DNA of 61,198 nucleotides from Candidatus Sulfotelmatobacter kueseliae (GTDB taxonomy: Bacteria; Acidobacteriota; Terriglobia; Terriglobales; Acidobacteriaceae). The translations under genes and the position numbers were made by a program. The notes below the pieces were generated by a model. The model made no database searches. It was not told the origin of the DNA and saw nothing but the letters and a program-made list of their open reading frames with translations. The DNA lies in assembly GCA_900290255.1 (NCBI GenBank), contig OMOD01000148.1, positions 1 to 61,198 of the forward strand, in the 5' to 3' direction. This document shows, piece after piece, positions 35,533-44,283 of this stretch (position 1 is its first letter; each line of letters starts with the position of its first letter).

Positions 35533-36804
35533 CTAGGACGCGGGCTCAAGCGCGACGGCGCGGCGCAGAGGCAGAACCACGGCGAATGTGGTGCCCTGAC
35601 CCAGCGCACTGGTGACATCGATGCGGCCGTGGTGGTCTTCGACGATGCGGCGGGCCAGCGACAAACCCAAGCCGGTGCCGTCGCCTTTGGTGGTGTAGAA
35701 GGGCCGGAAAATATTGGGAAGGTGCTCGGCCGCGATGCCGCGGCCATTGTCGGCGACTTCCACCGCCGCCATTTCTCCCAGCGCCTTCACCGTGACCCGG
35801 ACCTCTCCGTTCACGTCAATGGCCTGCAAGGCGTTGAGCAGCAGATTCAGCATCACTTGGTGGATCTGATCGCTGTCGTGCTCCACCGGGGGCAGGGAAG
35901 CATCCTTCTGGAGCGTAATCTTGATCGATTTCGACAGCGCCTGTTGGCGGCCGAGCATCACGGCGTGTTCGACCGTAGTATTGAGGTCGCTCTTGCGCAC
36001 CTGCGGCGGGTGCGGCCGCGCCGTCTGCAATAGATCAGTGACGATGTGGTTGATGCGCCCAATCTCCTGCCGCACTTCCTTGACTACCGCACGGGCGGGG
36101 CTGGATTGGGGAAGATCGCGGCCAATGATCTCAATCACGCCGGCAATGCCGGCCAGGGGATTGCGAATCTCGTGCGCCAGCCCGGTGGCGAGTTCGCCGA
36201 GAGTGGCCAGGTGCTCGGCGCGCGACATTTGCGTGTGGTGCAGGCGCTCGATTTCCTCCCGGGTTTCGCGGAGCTGCTGCACCATCTGGTTGAAGTTGCG
36301 GCCCAGGTCGCCGATCTCGTCGTTGCGTCGAGCGAAACTCACCGACACGTTGAGGTCGCCCGCGCCCAGTTGCGCAATCTTCCGCTGCAATTCGACCATG
36401 GGTCGTTGCACGGTGTAGGTAAGTACGACCAGTAAGACGCCGCAAATCACCACCGCGCCGGCGCCGGCCACCAGCAGCACGGTATGCCTCTCCGGATCGC
36501 GCCAGGAGATTGTGGCCAGCAAAAACAGCAGCATGCCGCCCAGCAACACGCAGGCGATCGGGACCAGCGCTTTGATCTCCCAGTTGATGCGCAGCCAGGG
36601 GCGATCGGGATCCTCCGCCTCAGCGTTCTCCGGCTCAGCCTCAGGGGCGGCAAATACAGGAGCGAAAGGCTCCGACAGTGGCACGGCACTCGAATACCCG
36701 GTGCTGAAGAAGCCAGCCCGGGGACGAACCGGGGCGGCCGATGTGGCCGCGTCGGGCTCCGACTCCGGGTTGGTGATTTCTTTCGCCGGTTCAGGCATAA
36801 GCAT
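35533..36804 (-). CDS. NtrB-type sensor histidine kinase with HAMP domain
   Basis: 423 residues. After a Pro/Ala/Glu-rich cytoplasmic leader come two close membrane helices (about 82-100 and 107-130) with almost no periplasmic loop, then HAMP ([19 protein letters not shown]), HisKA with the phospho-His in [14 protein letters not shown], and the ATPase domain ([36 protein letters not shown]). The lack of a loop suggests it senses a membrane or cytoplasmic signal. The start overlaps the restored end of ccsA by 14 bp, so it belongs to the resB-ccsA operon. It may pair with the NtrC-type regulator at 29843. Confidence 0.9.
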   Translation of the reverse strand: MLMPEPAKEITNPESEPDAATSAAPVRPRAGFFSTGYSSAVPLSEPFAPVFAAPEAEPENAEAEDPDRPWLRINWEIKALVPIACVLLGGMLLFLLATISWRDPERHTVLLVAGAGAVVICGVLLVVLTYTVQRPMVELQRKIAQLGAGDLNVSVSFARRNDEIGDLGRNFNQMVQQLRETREEIERLHHTQMSRAEHLATLGELATGLAHEIRNPLAGIAGVIEIIGRDLPQSSPARAVVKEVRQEIGRINHIVTDLLQTARPHPPQVRKSDLNTTVEHAVMLGRQQALSKSIKITLQKDASLPPVEHDSDQIHQVMLNLLLNALQAIDVNGEVRVTVKALGEMAAVEVADNGRGIAAEHLPNIFRPFYTTKGDGTGLGLSLARRIVEDHHGRIDVTSALGQGTTFAVVLPLRRAVALEPAS

Positions 36805-38211
36805 GCAATCCGGGCAACAGGTAAGTAACTCCGAAGAAGGTGAACATCACCACGGCAAAGCCGAGAATCGCAAAGTAAGCGGCGCGCCGTCCCCGCCAGC
36901 CGCGCGTAATGCGCATGTGCAAATAGCCAGCGTACACCAGCCAGGTAATCGCCGCCCACGTCTCTTTGGGATCCCAGTTCCAGTAGGAACCCCAGGCCCG
37001 GTTGGCCCAGTAGGCCAGGCCCGGTTGGCCCAGTAGGCGCCGGCGGCGATCATCAGGGTGAGCAGGGGGAAGGCAATACAGATCGTTTTGTAAGTAATTC
37101 GGTCGAGCGCGTCGGCGTCGGGCAAATGCCGCTCCAGATCGGGCCGCCGCCACAGCAGAAGTAGATACAGCAGATTCGCGAAGATGCCTCCGACCAGCGC
37201 CGACAGAATGAACGGGCTCGCCGCCAGGCTCGTTTGATACAAGCCCTCGGCATCGAGCGAGGGATACTGTCCGTCACGCGCTCGCAGCAGGAAGAAAACC
37301 AGTGCCAATATCTGCAGCAGAATGCTGATGAAGACCGCGCGGTTGGCAATGGCAAGGAAGTGGTCGTTCTTTTTCAACCGGAACACGACGTACAACACCA
37401 GCGGCGCCGCCACTGCGGCAAATACCAGCAGCATCATCCAGCCCAGGTCGGGGATGGTGACGAACAGCCGCACGCCGCGCGAAATGAAAACTTCGCTTTT
37501 GTTCTCGGCGTCCCAGGCCACCACGTTGAGCCCGCCCCATCGTTCAAAGCGGCTCAGGACGGCGGCGTAAATTCCGACCGTGAACATGCTGGTCGCCGCC
37601 AGAAAACTTTCGGTTCTCATCTTGTCCTGGATCAGAAACATCATGGCCAGCGCGAAGCTGAGGGCGCAGGCTGCGTAGGCCAGCATGGCCAGCGTCACAT
37701 GCACATGCAACCAGGTGGATTGCAGCGCCGGGACCAGCGGGTGCACTTCGGTGCGCAGAAGCTGCATCAGCACCACGCCGACAATCGCCACCGGCATGGT
37801 CACCGTTCCGATGACTTTCACACCATAGCGCTTTTCCGCGATCAGCGTGAGTGCGGCCAGAGTCCAGACGAAACTCAGCAGCATTTCATAAATGCTGGCG
37901 AACGGCGGGTGTCCGGCTTCGTACCACCGGTGTGCCACCGCCAGCGTGTTGGCGACGAGTCCGGCCCAGGTGGCCAGGGAGGCGAACTTGATGTACGAGT
38001 CGGTCGCGGTCACACCGAAGCCCAGATATAACGCTCCCGCGCCGGCGTAGAAGATCAGGGCCGCATAGAGCATGTTGGATTCATTCAAAATACTGCCTGA
38101 CTTCACCACGTTCAAAAACGCCATGAACAGCAGAAACGCAATGCTCAGTCCGACCAGAACAATCAGGGTCGTGCCGGTTGCAGGTTGCTGTTCCGCTCGT
38201 GCTCGTGCCAT
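36791..38211 (-). pseudogene. ccsA: Cytochrome c synthetase subunit CcsA (ResC), frameshifted in the WWD domain
   Basis: The first 390 or so residues are an intact CcsA-type membrane protein with about ten hydrophobic segments. At AYWANRAW the frame is broken by an exact 23-bp tandem duplication (36992-37037). The in-frame product ends at 36847 with a nonsense tail. The other frame carries the pristine remainder, including [12 protein letters not shown], the WWD heme-handling motif, and ends HAYA at 36791, just where the kinase gene starts. Removing one copy restores a normal protein. CcsA with ResB ligates heme to exported cytochromes c, which this window has in number, so a true loss would be costly; recent mutation, phase variation or an assembly error are the options. 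Confidence 0.85.
36992..37037. repeat. Exact 23-bp tandem duplication inside ccsA
   Basis: Two identical, adjacent 23-base units (36992-37014 and 37015-37037). The unit encodes YWANRAW on the minus strand. As 23 is not a multiple of three the duplication shifts the frame. Confidence 0.95.
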
Positions 38212-38233
38212 TCCAAGTCCTCCGTAGCCGGGC

Positions 38234-39688
38234 TCACCTCCCGGTCGTGGTTGTGGCCTGTGCCTGGGCAGAGGCCACGCCTGTGGGTTTCAATTCCTTC
38301 TTGATCTGTTCCACCAAGTTTTTGAATCTCTCTTCGAAGGCATCGCGATTGCGGTTGGCTGTGCCCCCCACCCAGAGGGCCAACTGTCCGTTGCCGTTGC
38401 GCACCGGGACCGCCCAGAAGCGCACGTGGGAAACATAAAAGACAAACGTCAGGCCGATTGCCATCAGAATCACACCTGCCCAAACGGACCATTGTCCGGG
38501 CTCATGCGAGACTTGCAGCCCGGTGAAGACTTCGGGCGTCAGATCCTTCGGCTCGAAGATGTAGGGGGAAGACGCATTCTCGCCGACACCGGGAATCTCG
38601 GGCAGCCATACATTCACGCTGCGGGTGTCCTTTTTCGAGGTCACAATCAAGTGTACCGCGGGGTTGAGCACGTCGTTGCTGCGGGAGTAGACGTTGCCAT
38701 CCTGGACAACGTAATCCGGAATAAACTCCGCCAACTGCACGCTGGTATCGGCATCAAGGGCTACCGTCTGGTTGGGCGCCAGGGAGATTTTCTTCGGCGG
38801 GCCGATTGCGCCCTTGGCAGGAGTCGCGCTAAGGACTAATTGATCAAGCTTTCCTGTCTGTCCCCAACTTGCTTGGTAGAAACGCACGCCCTCATAGACC
38901 AGCGGATCGTTGACGACAATCTCCTTGCGCTGGACTTCGCTCCCATTGTCGATCACGGCGAGCTTTGACCACCAGCGCTTGGGAGTGCCGTCGGTATAGG
39001 TCTCTTCGCCAGTTCCGTCGCAGCGGATGGAGAAGGGCAGCGTACGGGTCGCGCCGTTCTTGAGCTCGATCTGATTGCTCGCCGTGCCGGGATTCAGCAC
39101 CAGGAATCCGCGCCAGCCGTAGAGAGCATCCACGACGCCGTAACCCAGGAAAATCAGCAGCAGGCTGGCATGAACCATGTAGACCGCCATTTCGGAGATG
39201 CGGTTGCGCTCCGAGAACAACGAGAAACTGCTGGTATGCACGATCCGCTCCGACCTCAGCCCCAGGTGTTTCAAAGCGCGCTCTGCCGCGCTGAGTCCGT
39301 CCTCTTCGTCGGAGATCGGAATCTGCGCCTGCGTGGGCAGGGCCTTGCGAAAATGCTCGTCAGGACTCTTGTAGGGCCGCGCGAAGAAGCGCCAGGAATT
39401 CGGAAAACGCTGTATTGACGCGGCGACAATGCACAGGCTAACCAGGACCAGCAGCGCAATGAACCAGTAAGTATGAAAGACGTCAGTCAGCCCCGCAGCG
39501 TCAAGAAAGCGCAGCATGGTCGGCGAGTAAGCGCGTTGCATGTCGTCGGCATCGGTCATCGGACGCTGCAGAATGACGGTTCCTGCGATCGAAAAAATGC
39601 CGACCAGGATAATCAGAATAACGCCCGTCTTGATGGAGCTGAGGGTCAGCCAAGTTTTTCGGGACACGGAACGAAGTGACAAGGCCAT
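38234..39688 (-). CDS. resB: Cytochrome c biogenesis protein ResB
   Basis: 484 residues. ATG 39688 is preferred (GAGGAAGAGGAAAG upstream; the longer frame adds 19 unrelated residues). Three N-terminal membrane helices (GVILIILVGIFSIAGT; TYWFIALLVLVSLCIV; YMVHASLLLIFLGYG), a large periplasmic domain (about residues 190-410, YEGVRFYQASWG) and a final helix near 425 are the ResB/Ccs1 plan. Together with CcsA (22 bp downstream) it forms the system II heme lyase. A CRP/FNR-type site lies 200 bp upstream. Confidence 0.93.
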   Translation of the reverse strand: MALSLRSVSRKTWLTLSSIKTGVILIILVGIFSIAGTVILQRPMTDADDMQRAYSPTMLRFLDAAGLTDVFHTYWFIALLVLVSLCIVAASIQRFPNSWRFFARPYKSPDEHFRKALPTQAQIPISDEEDGLSAAERALKHLGLRSERIVHTSSFSLFSERNRISEMAVYMVHASLLLIFLGYGVVDALYGWRGFLVLNPGTASNQIELKNGATRTLPFSIRCDGTGEETYTDGTPKRWWSKLAVIDNGSEVQRKEIVVNDPLVYEGVRFYQASWGQTGKLDQLVLSATPAKGAIGPPKKISLAPNQTVALDADTSVQLAEFIPDYVVQDGNVYSRSNDVLNPAVHLIVTSKKDTRSVNVWLPEIPGVGENASSPYIFEPKDLTPEVFTGLQVSHEPGQWSVWAGVILMAIGLTFVFYVSHVRFWAVPVRNGNGQLALWVGGTANRNRDAFEERFKNLVEQIKKELKPTGVASAQAQATTTTGR

Positions 39689-40142
39689 GTCTTTCCTCTT
39701 CCTCGGGTGTAGCAGAATGCACGTTCCGCGCCAATGTGGGGACATTCCAGCAAGTCATTTAGGATCAATACGTTGAACTTGAGGCTTTCAAGGCGCGGCG
39801 AGGTCTTCTGTGAGCTATAACACTCATTTTCGCGGTGCTCTGCTGCGGTTTTCACCCACCGGTGCGCATCCACTGCCAGAAAAGTGAGTGATTTAGGTCA
39901 CACGAGATTAAGCGCAGACGCCCGGGGAGTCGGTAGTACTACCTAATGCAGTAACCAGGGGTCCGGGGCTTACGTGCGTCTTTTCACCAATGACAGTGTG
40001 GCAGAAGGCCCATTCCGCCCGTTGTAACCTCGTGTTGTGGAAATTTGCAGCACCCCATCCAGCCGAGACAAGTCTGTCTGCTGCAATCAGTTACAGTCGG
40101 CAAGACGATTAGCATCCCTCCCACCAACTTAAGGAATGGCTC
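39689..40142. promoter_or_regulatory. Divergent control region between resB and the multiheme cluster
   Basis: Contains AGTGATTTAGGTCACA (39889-39904), with GTGA-N6-TCAC spacing, and a perfect palindrome GGTAGTACTACC (39934-39945). AAGGA at 40134-40138 is the ribosome site for the 16-heme gene. No further gene is seen in these 454 bp. The first site is about equidistant from resB and the 16-heme gene, so it could control both. Confidence 0.5.
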
Positions 40143-41720
40143 GTGCACATGCAAGGGTTGCCGATGGTCCTAAGAGTTCCAAATCGTACCCTCCCGGTAA
40201 TCAAGGCCACGTTTCGGCAGACCCACGTCCCTCGTCTTCCGCTAATGGCAGCTTTCGTGGTTGCCCTGGCGGTGCTGCCGGCAGCGGCCAAAACCCACCC
40301 GGTTCCGCTCGACAAGAACGTGGATTCGGCGAAGTGCCTGGAGTGCCACGAAGACAAGTCAAAAGGCAAGGCGGTCCACTCGGCCATCGCCACGGGATGC
40401 CTGAGCTGCCACGAAGTGCGCGTCAACAGAGACGTCACCCGGGTGAAGCTGACGACCACCACGACCCAAGCCCTCTGCCTCAGTTGCCATGACGACAAGA
40501 AGGTGCAAGCCGGACAGACGATGCACCCTCCGGCGGTTCGCGACTGCGTGAAGTGCCATGATCCGCACCAGTCGGCCAACCCCAATCAGCTGCGGCTGGC
40601 GACGACGGGAGAGACGGGAAAAGAGAATCTCTGCCTCAATTGCCACAACATCGGTTTGAACACTCCGAAAGATGGCAGCCGTCACGCGGCGCTCGACATG
40701 GGCTGCGACACCTGCCACGTCACGCATAAGAACGGCGAGCGGGGAAAGATCGAATTCGCGGCCCACCTGAAGAAAGATGTTCCGGCCCTCTGCCTCGGCT
40801 GCCACGACGCGAAAGACGCCGCGCTGCAGAAAGCGCACCAGGGACAGCCCTTCGGAGCGGCGAACTGCATTCAGTGCCACAACCCGCACGAGTCCGCCAA
40901 GCCGAAGCTGATGCAGACGTTCCTGCACAACCCGTTTGAGAACAAGATGTGCGACAGCTGCCACCAGGCGGCGAAGGATGGGAAAGTTGTCCTGACGAAT
41001 GCCGATAGCCGCGCGCTCTGCCTGACCTGCCACGATGACAAGGGAAAGCAGATCGAGACGGCGAAGGTGCAGCATCCGGGCGCGGCGGGCGAATGCGTTG
41101 CGTGCCACAACCCGCACGCCGGAAAATCCCCGGGCTTCCTGCAACCGGATCCAGTCACTGCTTGCCTGGCCTGCCACAGCGATCAGGCGGATCAGATGAA
41201 GAAGGCGCAGCTGCACCAGCCGGCAGCGGTCCAGGGTTGCGCGACTTGCCACGAGCCGCACGGTGGCGAGAACGAGCACCTGCTGCGCGCAGCGAGTCCG
41301 AACAAGCTTTGCCTCGAGTGCCATGGGCCGGATTCCAAGGTGCAGAAGCTCGAGAGCGAGCACCTGGTCTCGATTTTCGACGGCAAGGTGAAGCTGCCTG
41401 AGCTCTATTTCAACAAGGTCACCGTGCTGCCCATCAAGTACGGCCGCGGCCACCCAGTAGAGAATCACCCGATCAGCGACGTAATGGATCCGTCGGACGT
41501 GACCAAGATCCTGCAAGCGATGAACTGCCTCTCCTGCCACCAACCGCATTCCTCGGCGCAGCCGAGCCTGTTGGTCAAGGACCAGCCGAACAACATGGCG
41601 TTCTGCATGAGCTGCCACACGAACCTGGTGGGGGGACTGGATAAGGGGGCCGCGCCGAAAGGGCAGCCGCAGAACGCGCCACCCAAGGGCGGCGATCAAC
41701 CCAAAGCGATTCAGAAATGA
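40143..41720 (+). CDS. 16-heme c-type cytochrome (doubled-CxxCH family)
   Basis: 525 residues with sixteen CxxCH motifs (first at residue 65) and many HxPH/CHxPH pairs such as CVKCHDPHQS, CIQCHNPHES, CVACHNPHAG and CATCHEPHGG, the doubled-CxxCH repeat type. A signal sequence ends VLPAAAKT near residue 50. GTG 40143 has AAGGA 4 nt upstream; ATG 40149 and 40164 are alternatives. The C-terminus is a Pro/Gly/Lys-rich tail. Expected in the periplasm or threaded through an outer-membrane barrel, wiring electrons outward. First gene of the cluster, overlapping the NHL gene by ATGA. Confidence 0.93.
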   Translation: MHMQGLPMVLRVPNRTLPVIKATFRQTHVPRLPLMAAFVVALAVLPAAAKTHPVPLDKNVDSAKCLECHEDKSKGKAVHSAIATGCLSCHEVRVNRDVTRVKLTTTTTQALCLSCHDDKKVQAGQTMHPPAVRDCVKCHDPHQSANPNQLRLATTGETGKENLCLNCHNIGLNTPKDGSRHAALDMGCDTCHVTHKNGERGKIEFAAHLKKDVPALCLGCHDAKDAALQKAHQGQPFGAANCIQCHNPHESAKPKLMQTFLHNPFENKMCDSCHQAAKDGKVVLTNADSRALCLTCHDDKGKQIETAKVQHPGAAGECVACHNPHAGKSPGFLQPDPVTACLACHSDQADQMKKAQLHQPAAVQGCATCHEPHGGENEHLLRAASPNKLCLECHGPDSKVQKLESEHLVSIFDGKVKLPELYFNKVTVLPIKYGRGHPVENHPISDVMDPSDVTKILQAMNCLSCHQPHSSAQPSLLVKDQPNNMAFCMSCHTNLVGGLDKGAAPKGQPQNAPPKGGDQPKAIQK

Positions 41721-42979
41721 CGACGAATCTCAAATACGCCGGGCTCCGGACCATGATGCTGCTGATCTGCGGGCTGCTCTGCCTCAGCCTGATGACTCCG
41801 GCATCGCTGGCAGCGGACAAGAAGAAGAAAGCGAAGGCCGAGCAAGCCCCGAAGGGGTCCGCGCTCTGGGACTCGATCGATTTCTCCAAGGCCGTATGGC
41901 CGAACCCGCCAGCTCCCACGCGGATTAAGTACCTGAACTACTTCTGCTGCGACAAGTACGTTCCGCCAGCCTCGAAAAAGACTTCGTGGATGGATCGCAT
42001 GGCGGGCGCCCAGTCGGAGCAGCAGGCGCAGGCGGAGCACCCGCTGTACGCGTTGTGGACGCCCTACGGATTGGCGGTGGATTCGAAAGGCACCCTCTAC
42101 GTTGCCGACGGCAAGGTGGGCGCGGTGTTCATGTTCAACACCGAGACCAAAGACATCAGCATGATCAAGAACGGCGTGAATGCGCGCTTCGGTGATGTGA
42201 TGGGCCTGGCGATTGACGACTCCGACCGCCTCTTCGTCTCCGACACCAAGCTGCACCGCATCCTGGTGTTCGATAAGAACCACAAAGTAGAAGGCTCGAT
42301 CAGCCAGGGCGTACAGGATCCGACCGGCATGGTGGTGGATAACGAGAACCGCTTTCTTTATGTGGCGGACCCGGGACAGGATGTGGTTTTCGTCTACGAC
42401 GCCGACAATTTCAAGTTGCTCCGCACGCTCGGCACGCCGGGCAAGAGTCACACACTTACCGAGCCAGGCCAGTTCGCGGTGCCGACCAACGTGGCGCTGG
42501 ACGAGGACAACAACCTCTACGTTACCGATACCTTCAACAACCGGGTCGAAGTTTTCGATGCGGACGGCAACTTCATCCGCGCCTGGGGCAAGGCGGGCGA
42601 CATTCCGGGCAGGTTCATGCGGCCGAAGGGAATTGCGATCGATGTGGACGGCCATGTGTGGGTGGCTGACGCCATGGCGGATCGGGTGCAGTGCTTCACG
42701 CAGGAAGGCCAGTTGCTGATGTGGCTGGGTGGTCACGGCGAGTGGCCGGGTTACTTCCAGACTCTGGCTGGCCTGTATATCGATAAGAACAATCGCATGT
42801 TTACCTCCGAGCAGTATCCCGGACGGGTGCAGATGTTCCGCTACTTCACCGATGACGAGGCGAGGGCGGAGCTGGCGAAGCGGAAGGCGGAGGAAGACAG
42901 GAAGAAATCCGGCACGAAGCCAACCGGGGCGTCTGCGGCGCCCCCGGCAACAGGTTCTGCGGCTGCAAAGCCGCAATAG
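41717..42979 (+). CDS. Exported NHL-repeat beta-propeller protein
   Basis: 420 residues: signal peptide (LLICGLLCLSLMTPASLA), a Lys-rich linker, a segment with a Cys pair (LNYFCCDKYVPP), and then about six NHL repeats of the form PxGLAVD-G-LYVAD (residues 110-390), ending in a disordered Glu/Lys and Ala/Pro tail. NHL propellers usually act as protein-interaction platforms. It lies between the 16-heme and 4-heme genes, and a second NHL protein is encoded near the other end of the cluster, suggesting structural parts of one assembly. Translationally coupled to the upstream cytochrome. Confidence 0.85.
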   Translation: MTTNLKYAGLRTMMLLICGLLCLSLMTPASLAADKKKKAKAEQAPKGSALWDSIDFSKAVWPNPPAPTRIKYLNYFCCDKYVPPASKKTSWMDRMAGAQSEQQAQAEHPLYALWTPYGLAVDSKGTLYVADGKVGAVFMFNTETKDISMIKNGVNARFGDVMGLAIDDSDRLFVSDTKLHRILVFDKNHKVEGSISQGVQDPTGMVVDNENRFLYVADPGQDVVFVYDADNFKLLRTLGTPGKSHTLTEPGQFAVPTNVALDEDNNLYVTDTFNNRVEVFDADGNFIRAWGKAGDIPGRFMRPKGIAIDVDGHVWVADAMADRVQCFTQEGQLLMWLGGHGEWPGYFQTLAGLYIDKNNRMFTSEQYPGRVQMFRYFTDDEARAELAKRKAEEDRKKSGTKPTGASAAPPATGSAAAKPQ

Positions 42980-43061
42980 AGTTTGGCCGTTCCGCGGATG
43001 GCCAAACCGGGGCCGGTTCACTCCGGCTCCGGGCAGCAAAACGGCAGTACTCGGCTATAGA

Positions 43062-43077
43062 TGTAACAGCTGTTACA
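43062..43077. promoter_or_regulatory. Perfect 16-bp palindrome just upstream of the 4-heme gene
   Basis: TGTAACAGCTGTTACA, a complete palindrome ending 20 bp before ATG 43098. CAGGAGG at 43081-43087 follows immediately and is the strongest ribosome site of the cluster. The sequence CTATAG just before it could be a -10 element. Likely an operator giving this gene its own control. Confidence 0.55.
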
Positions 43078-43097
43078 AAACAGGAGGTTTTATTTTT

Positions 43098-44210
43098 ATG
43101 AGAAAGACGATGTTACTTGTATTCGTGGTTCTGCTCGCGGCGGCATTCGCTTTTGCGGCACCGCCTCCAGCCAACAACGCTACGTGGTTGAACGTAACCA
43201 TCTCGAACACCCCGTCGACGACGTCGGCGACGGGCTACACCTCAGGAACGGGCCTGACCGGGTATGACGTCCTGGGTGCCCATAACAACGGCGGCCGCGG
43301 ATGCGCGGGCTGCCATGCTCCGCACAGCGGCGCGGCGGGCGGCGGCGGCAACGCCGTGACTGGCGGCGGAACCGACAACCTCTCCGGCAGCAACGCGCTG
43401 TTCGGACAGGACGTCAGCCCGCTGTTCGGCGTGACGTTAACGTTCGCATTGGACGGCGGCATTGTTGAAAACCTGCCAAGCCAGGCCGCTGCCTACACCA
43501 CCAACACCGACGAACTGCGGGGAATCATGATGTGCCTGGCGTGCCATGACGGCGCGATCGCCAAGGGGCAGATGATGAACGGCGTTTCGTGGGAGCAACG
43601 GATGAACCTGCTGCCCTCCAGCGTTTATGGACCGCACGGGATCCCGACGCTGCTGGGCAACGACAGCGGCGACGGCAACGTCTCCGGCTATGGCAACGAT
43701 CACCCGGTGGGCACCAACGCTACTTTCGCGGCCGCCGGTCTGGTCAGCACGGGCAACCCAGCCACGGATCCACTGAAGGTGACGTTTGACACCAACAACG
43801 GGATCACGGCCATTGCGCCGCAAAGCGCGGCGTACGTCCAGTTCGCCCTGAACTACGGGTACCCGGCGATTGCCGGCACCGCGTGGGACTGGGGCTTCCA
43901 TGTGCCCAATGGCGCGACCGATGTTTCCACGGCCTTCATGACCTGCACCACCTGCCACAACCAGCACGTGATGTACATCTACAAGGCCCCGCCTTACTAC
44001 GGTTTTGGCGCCGACCACAGCATGACTGGCCTCGCCAAGATCGCTGGCGGGACCTATCCGACGTACTTCTTCGTGAACGGTCCCTACAACCCGGGCGCTG
44101 GCAACAACGACCCGACGAAGGCAGCATCGACGACTCAGTTCTGCCGTCAGTGCCACTTCGACACCTCGAACGAGTCTCTGGGAGTCAACTCTGTCCAAAC
44201 GCAGTTCTAA
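43098..44210 (+). CDS. Tetraheme c-type cytochrome, candidate extracellular/filament cytochrome
   Basis: 370 residues. A clean signal peptide (MRKTMLLVFVVLLAAAFAFA) is followed by four CxxCH motifs at C69 (CAGCHAPHSG), C146 (CLACHDG), C283 (CTTCHNQH) and C349 (CRQCHF). Seven other His (62, 76, 180, 202, 268, 290, 307) are available as distal ligands, enough for bis-His hemes. Long stretches rich in Gly, Asn, Thr and aromatic residues separate hemes, unlike the heme-dense 16-heme protein. Segment DVLGAHN before heme 1 is shared with the 12-heme protein downstream. Strong AGGAGG, an upstream palindrome and a terminator right after the gene suggest high independent expression. The filament role is inference only. 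Confidence 0.9.
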   Translation: MRKTMLLVFVVLLAAAFAFAAPPPANNATWLNVTISNTPSTTSATGYTSGTGLTGYDVLGAHNNGGRGCAGCHAPHSGAAGGGGNAVTGGGTDNLSGSNALFGQDVSPLFGVTLTFALDGGIVENLPSQAAAYTTNTDELRGIMMCLACHDGAIAKGQMMNGVSWEQRMNLLPSSVYGPHGIPTLLGNDSGDGNVSGYGNDHPVGTNATFAAAGLVSTGNPATDPLKVTFDTNNGITAIAPQSAAYVQFALNYGYPAIAGTAWDWGFHVPNGATDVSTAFMTCTTCHNQHVMYIYKAPPYYGFGADHSMTGLAKIAGGTYPTYFFVNGPYNPGAGNNDPTKAASTTQFCRQCHFDTSNESLGVNSVQTQF

Positions 44211-44219
44211 CTCAGCAAA

Positions 44220-44253
44220 CGGGGGAGAGGGTTTCTCTCTCCCCCGATTTTCA
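44220..44253 (+). terminator. Hairpin terminator between the tetraheme and PpiC genes
   Basis: CGGGGGAGAG (44220-44229) pairs with CTCTCCCCCG (44237-44246), 7-nt loop, then ATTTTC. The weak T-run suggests partial read-through into the downstream genes. Confidence 0.65.
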
Positions 44254-44283
44254 AGACTTGCAGGCAGGCAGGAAGGTTCGGCG

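Noticed and set aside
40359-41699. Minus-strand open frame opposite the 16-heme cytochrome
   Set aside because: The regular CxxCH codons of the sense gene keep the antisense frame free of stops; no homologous pattern seen.
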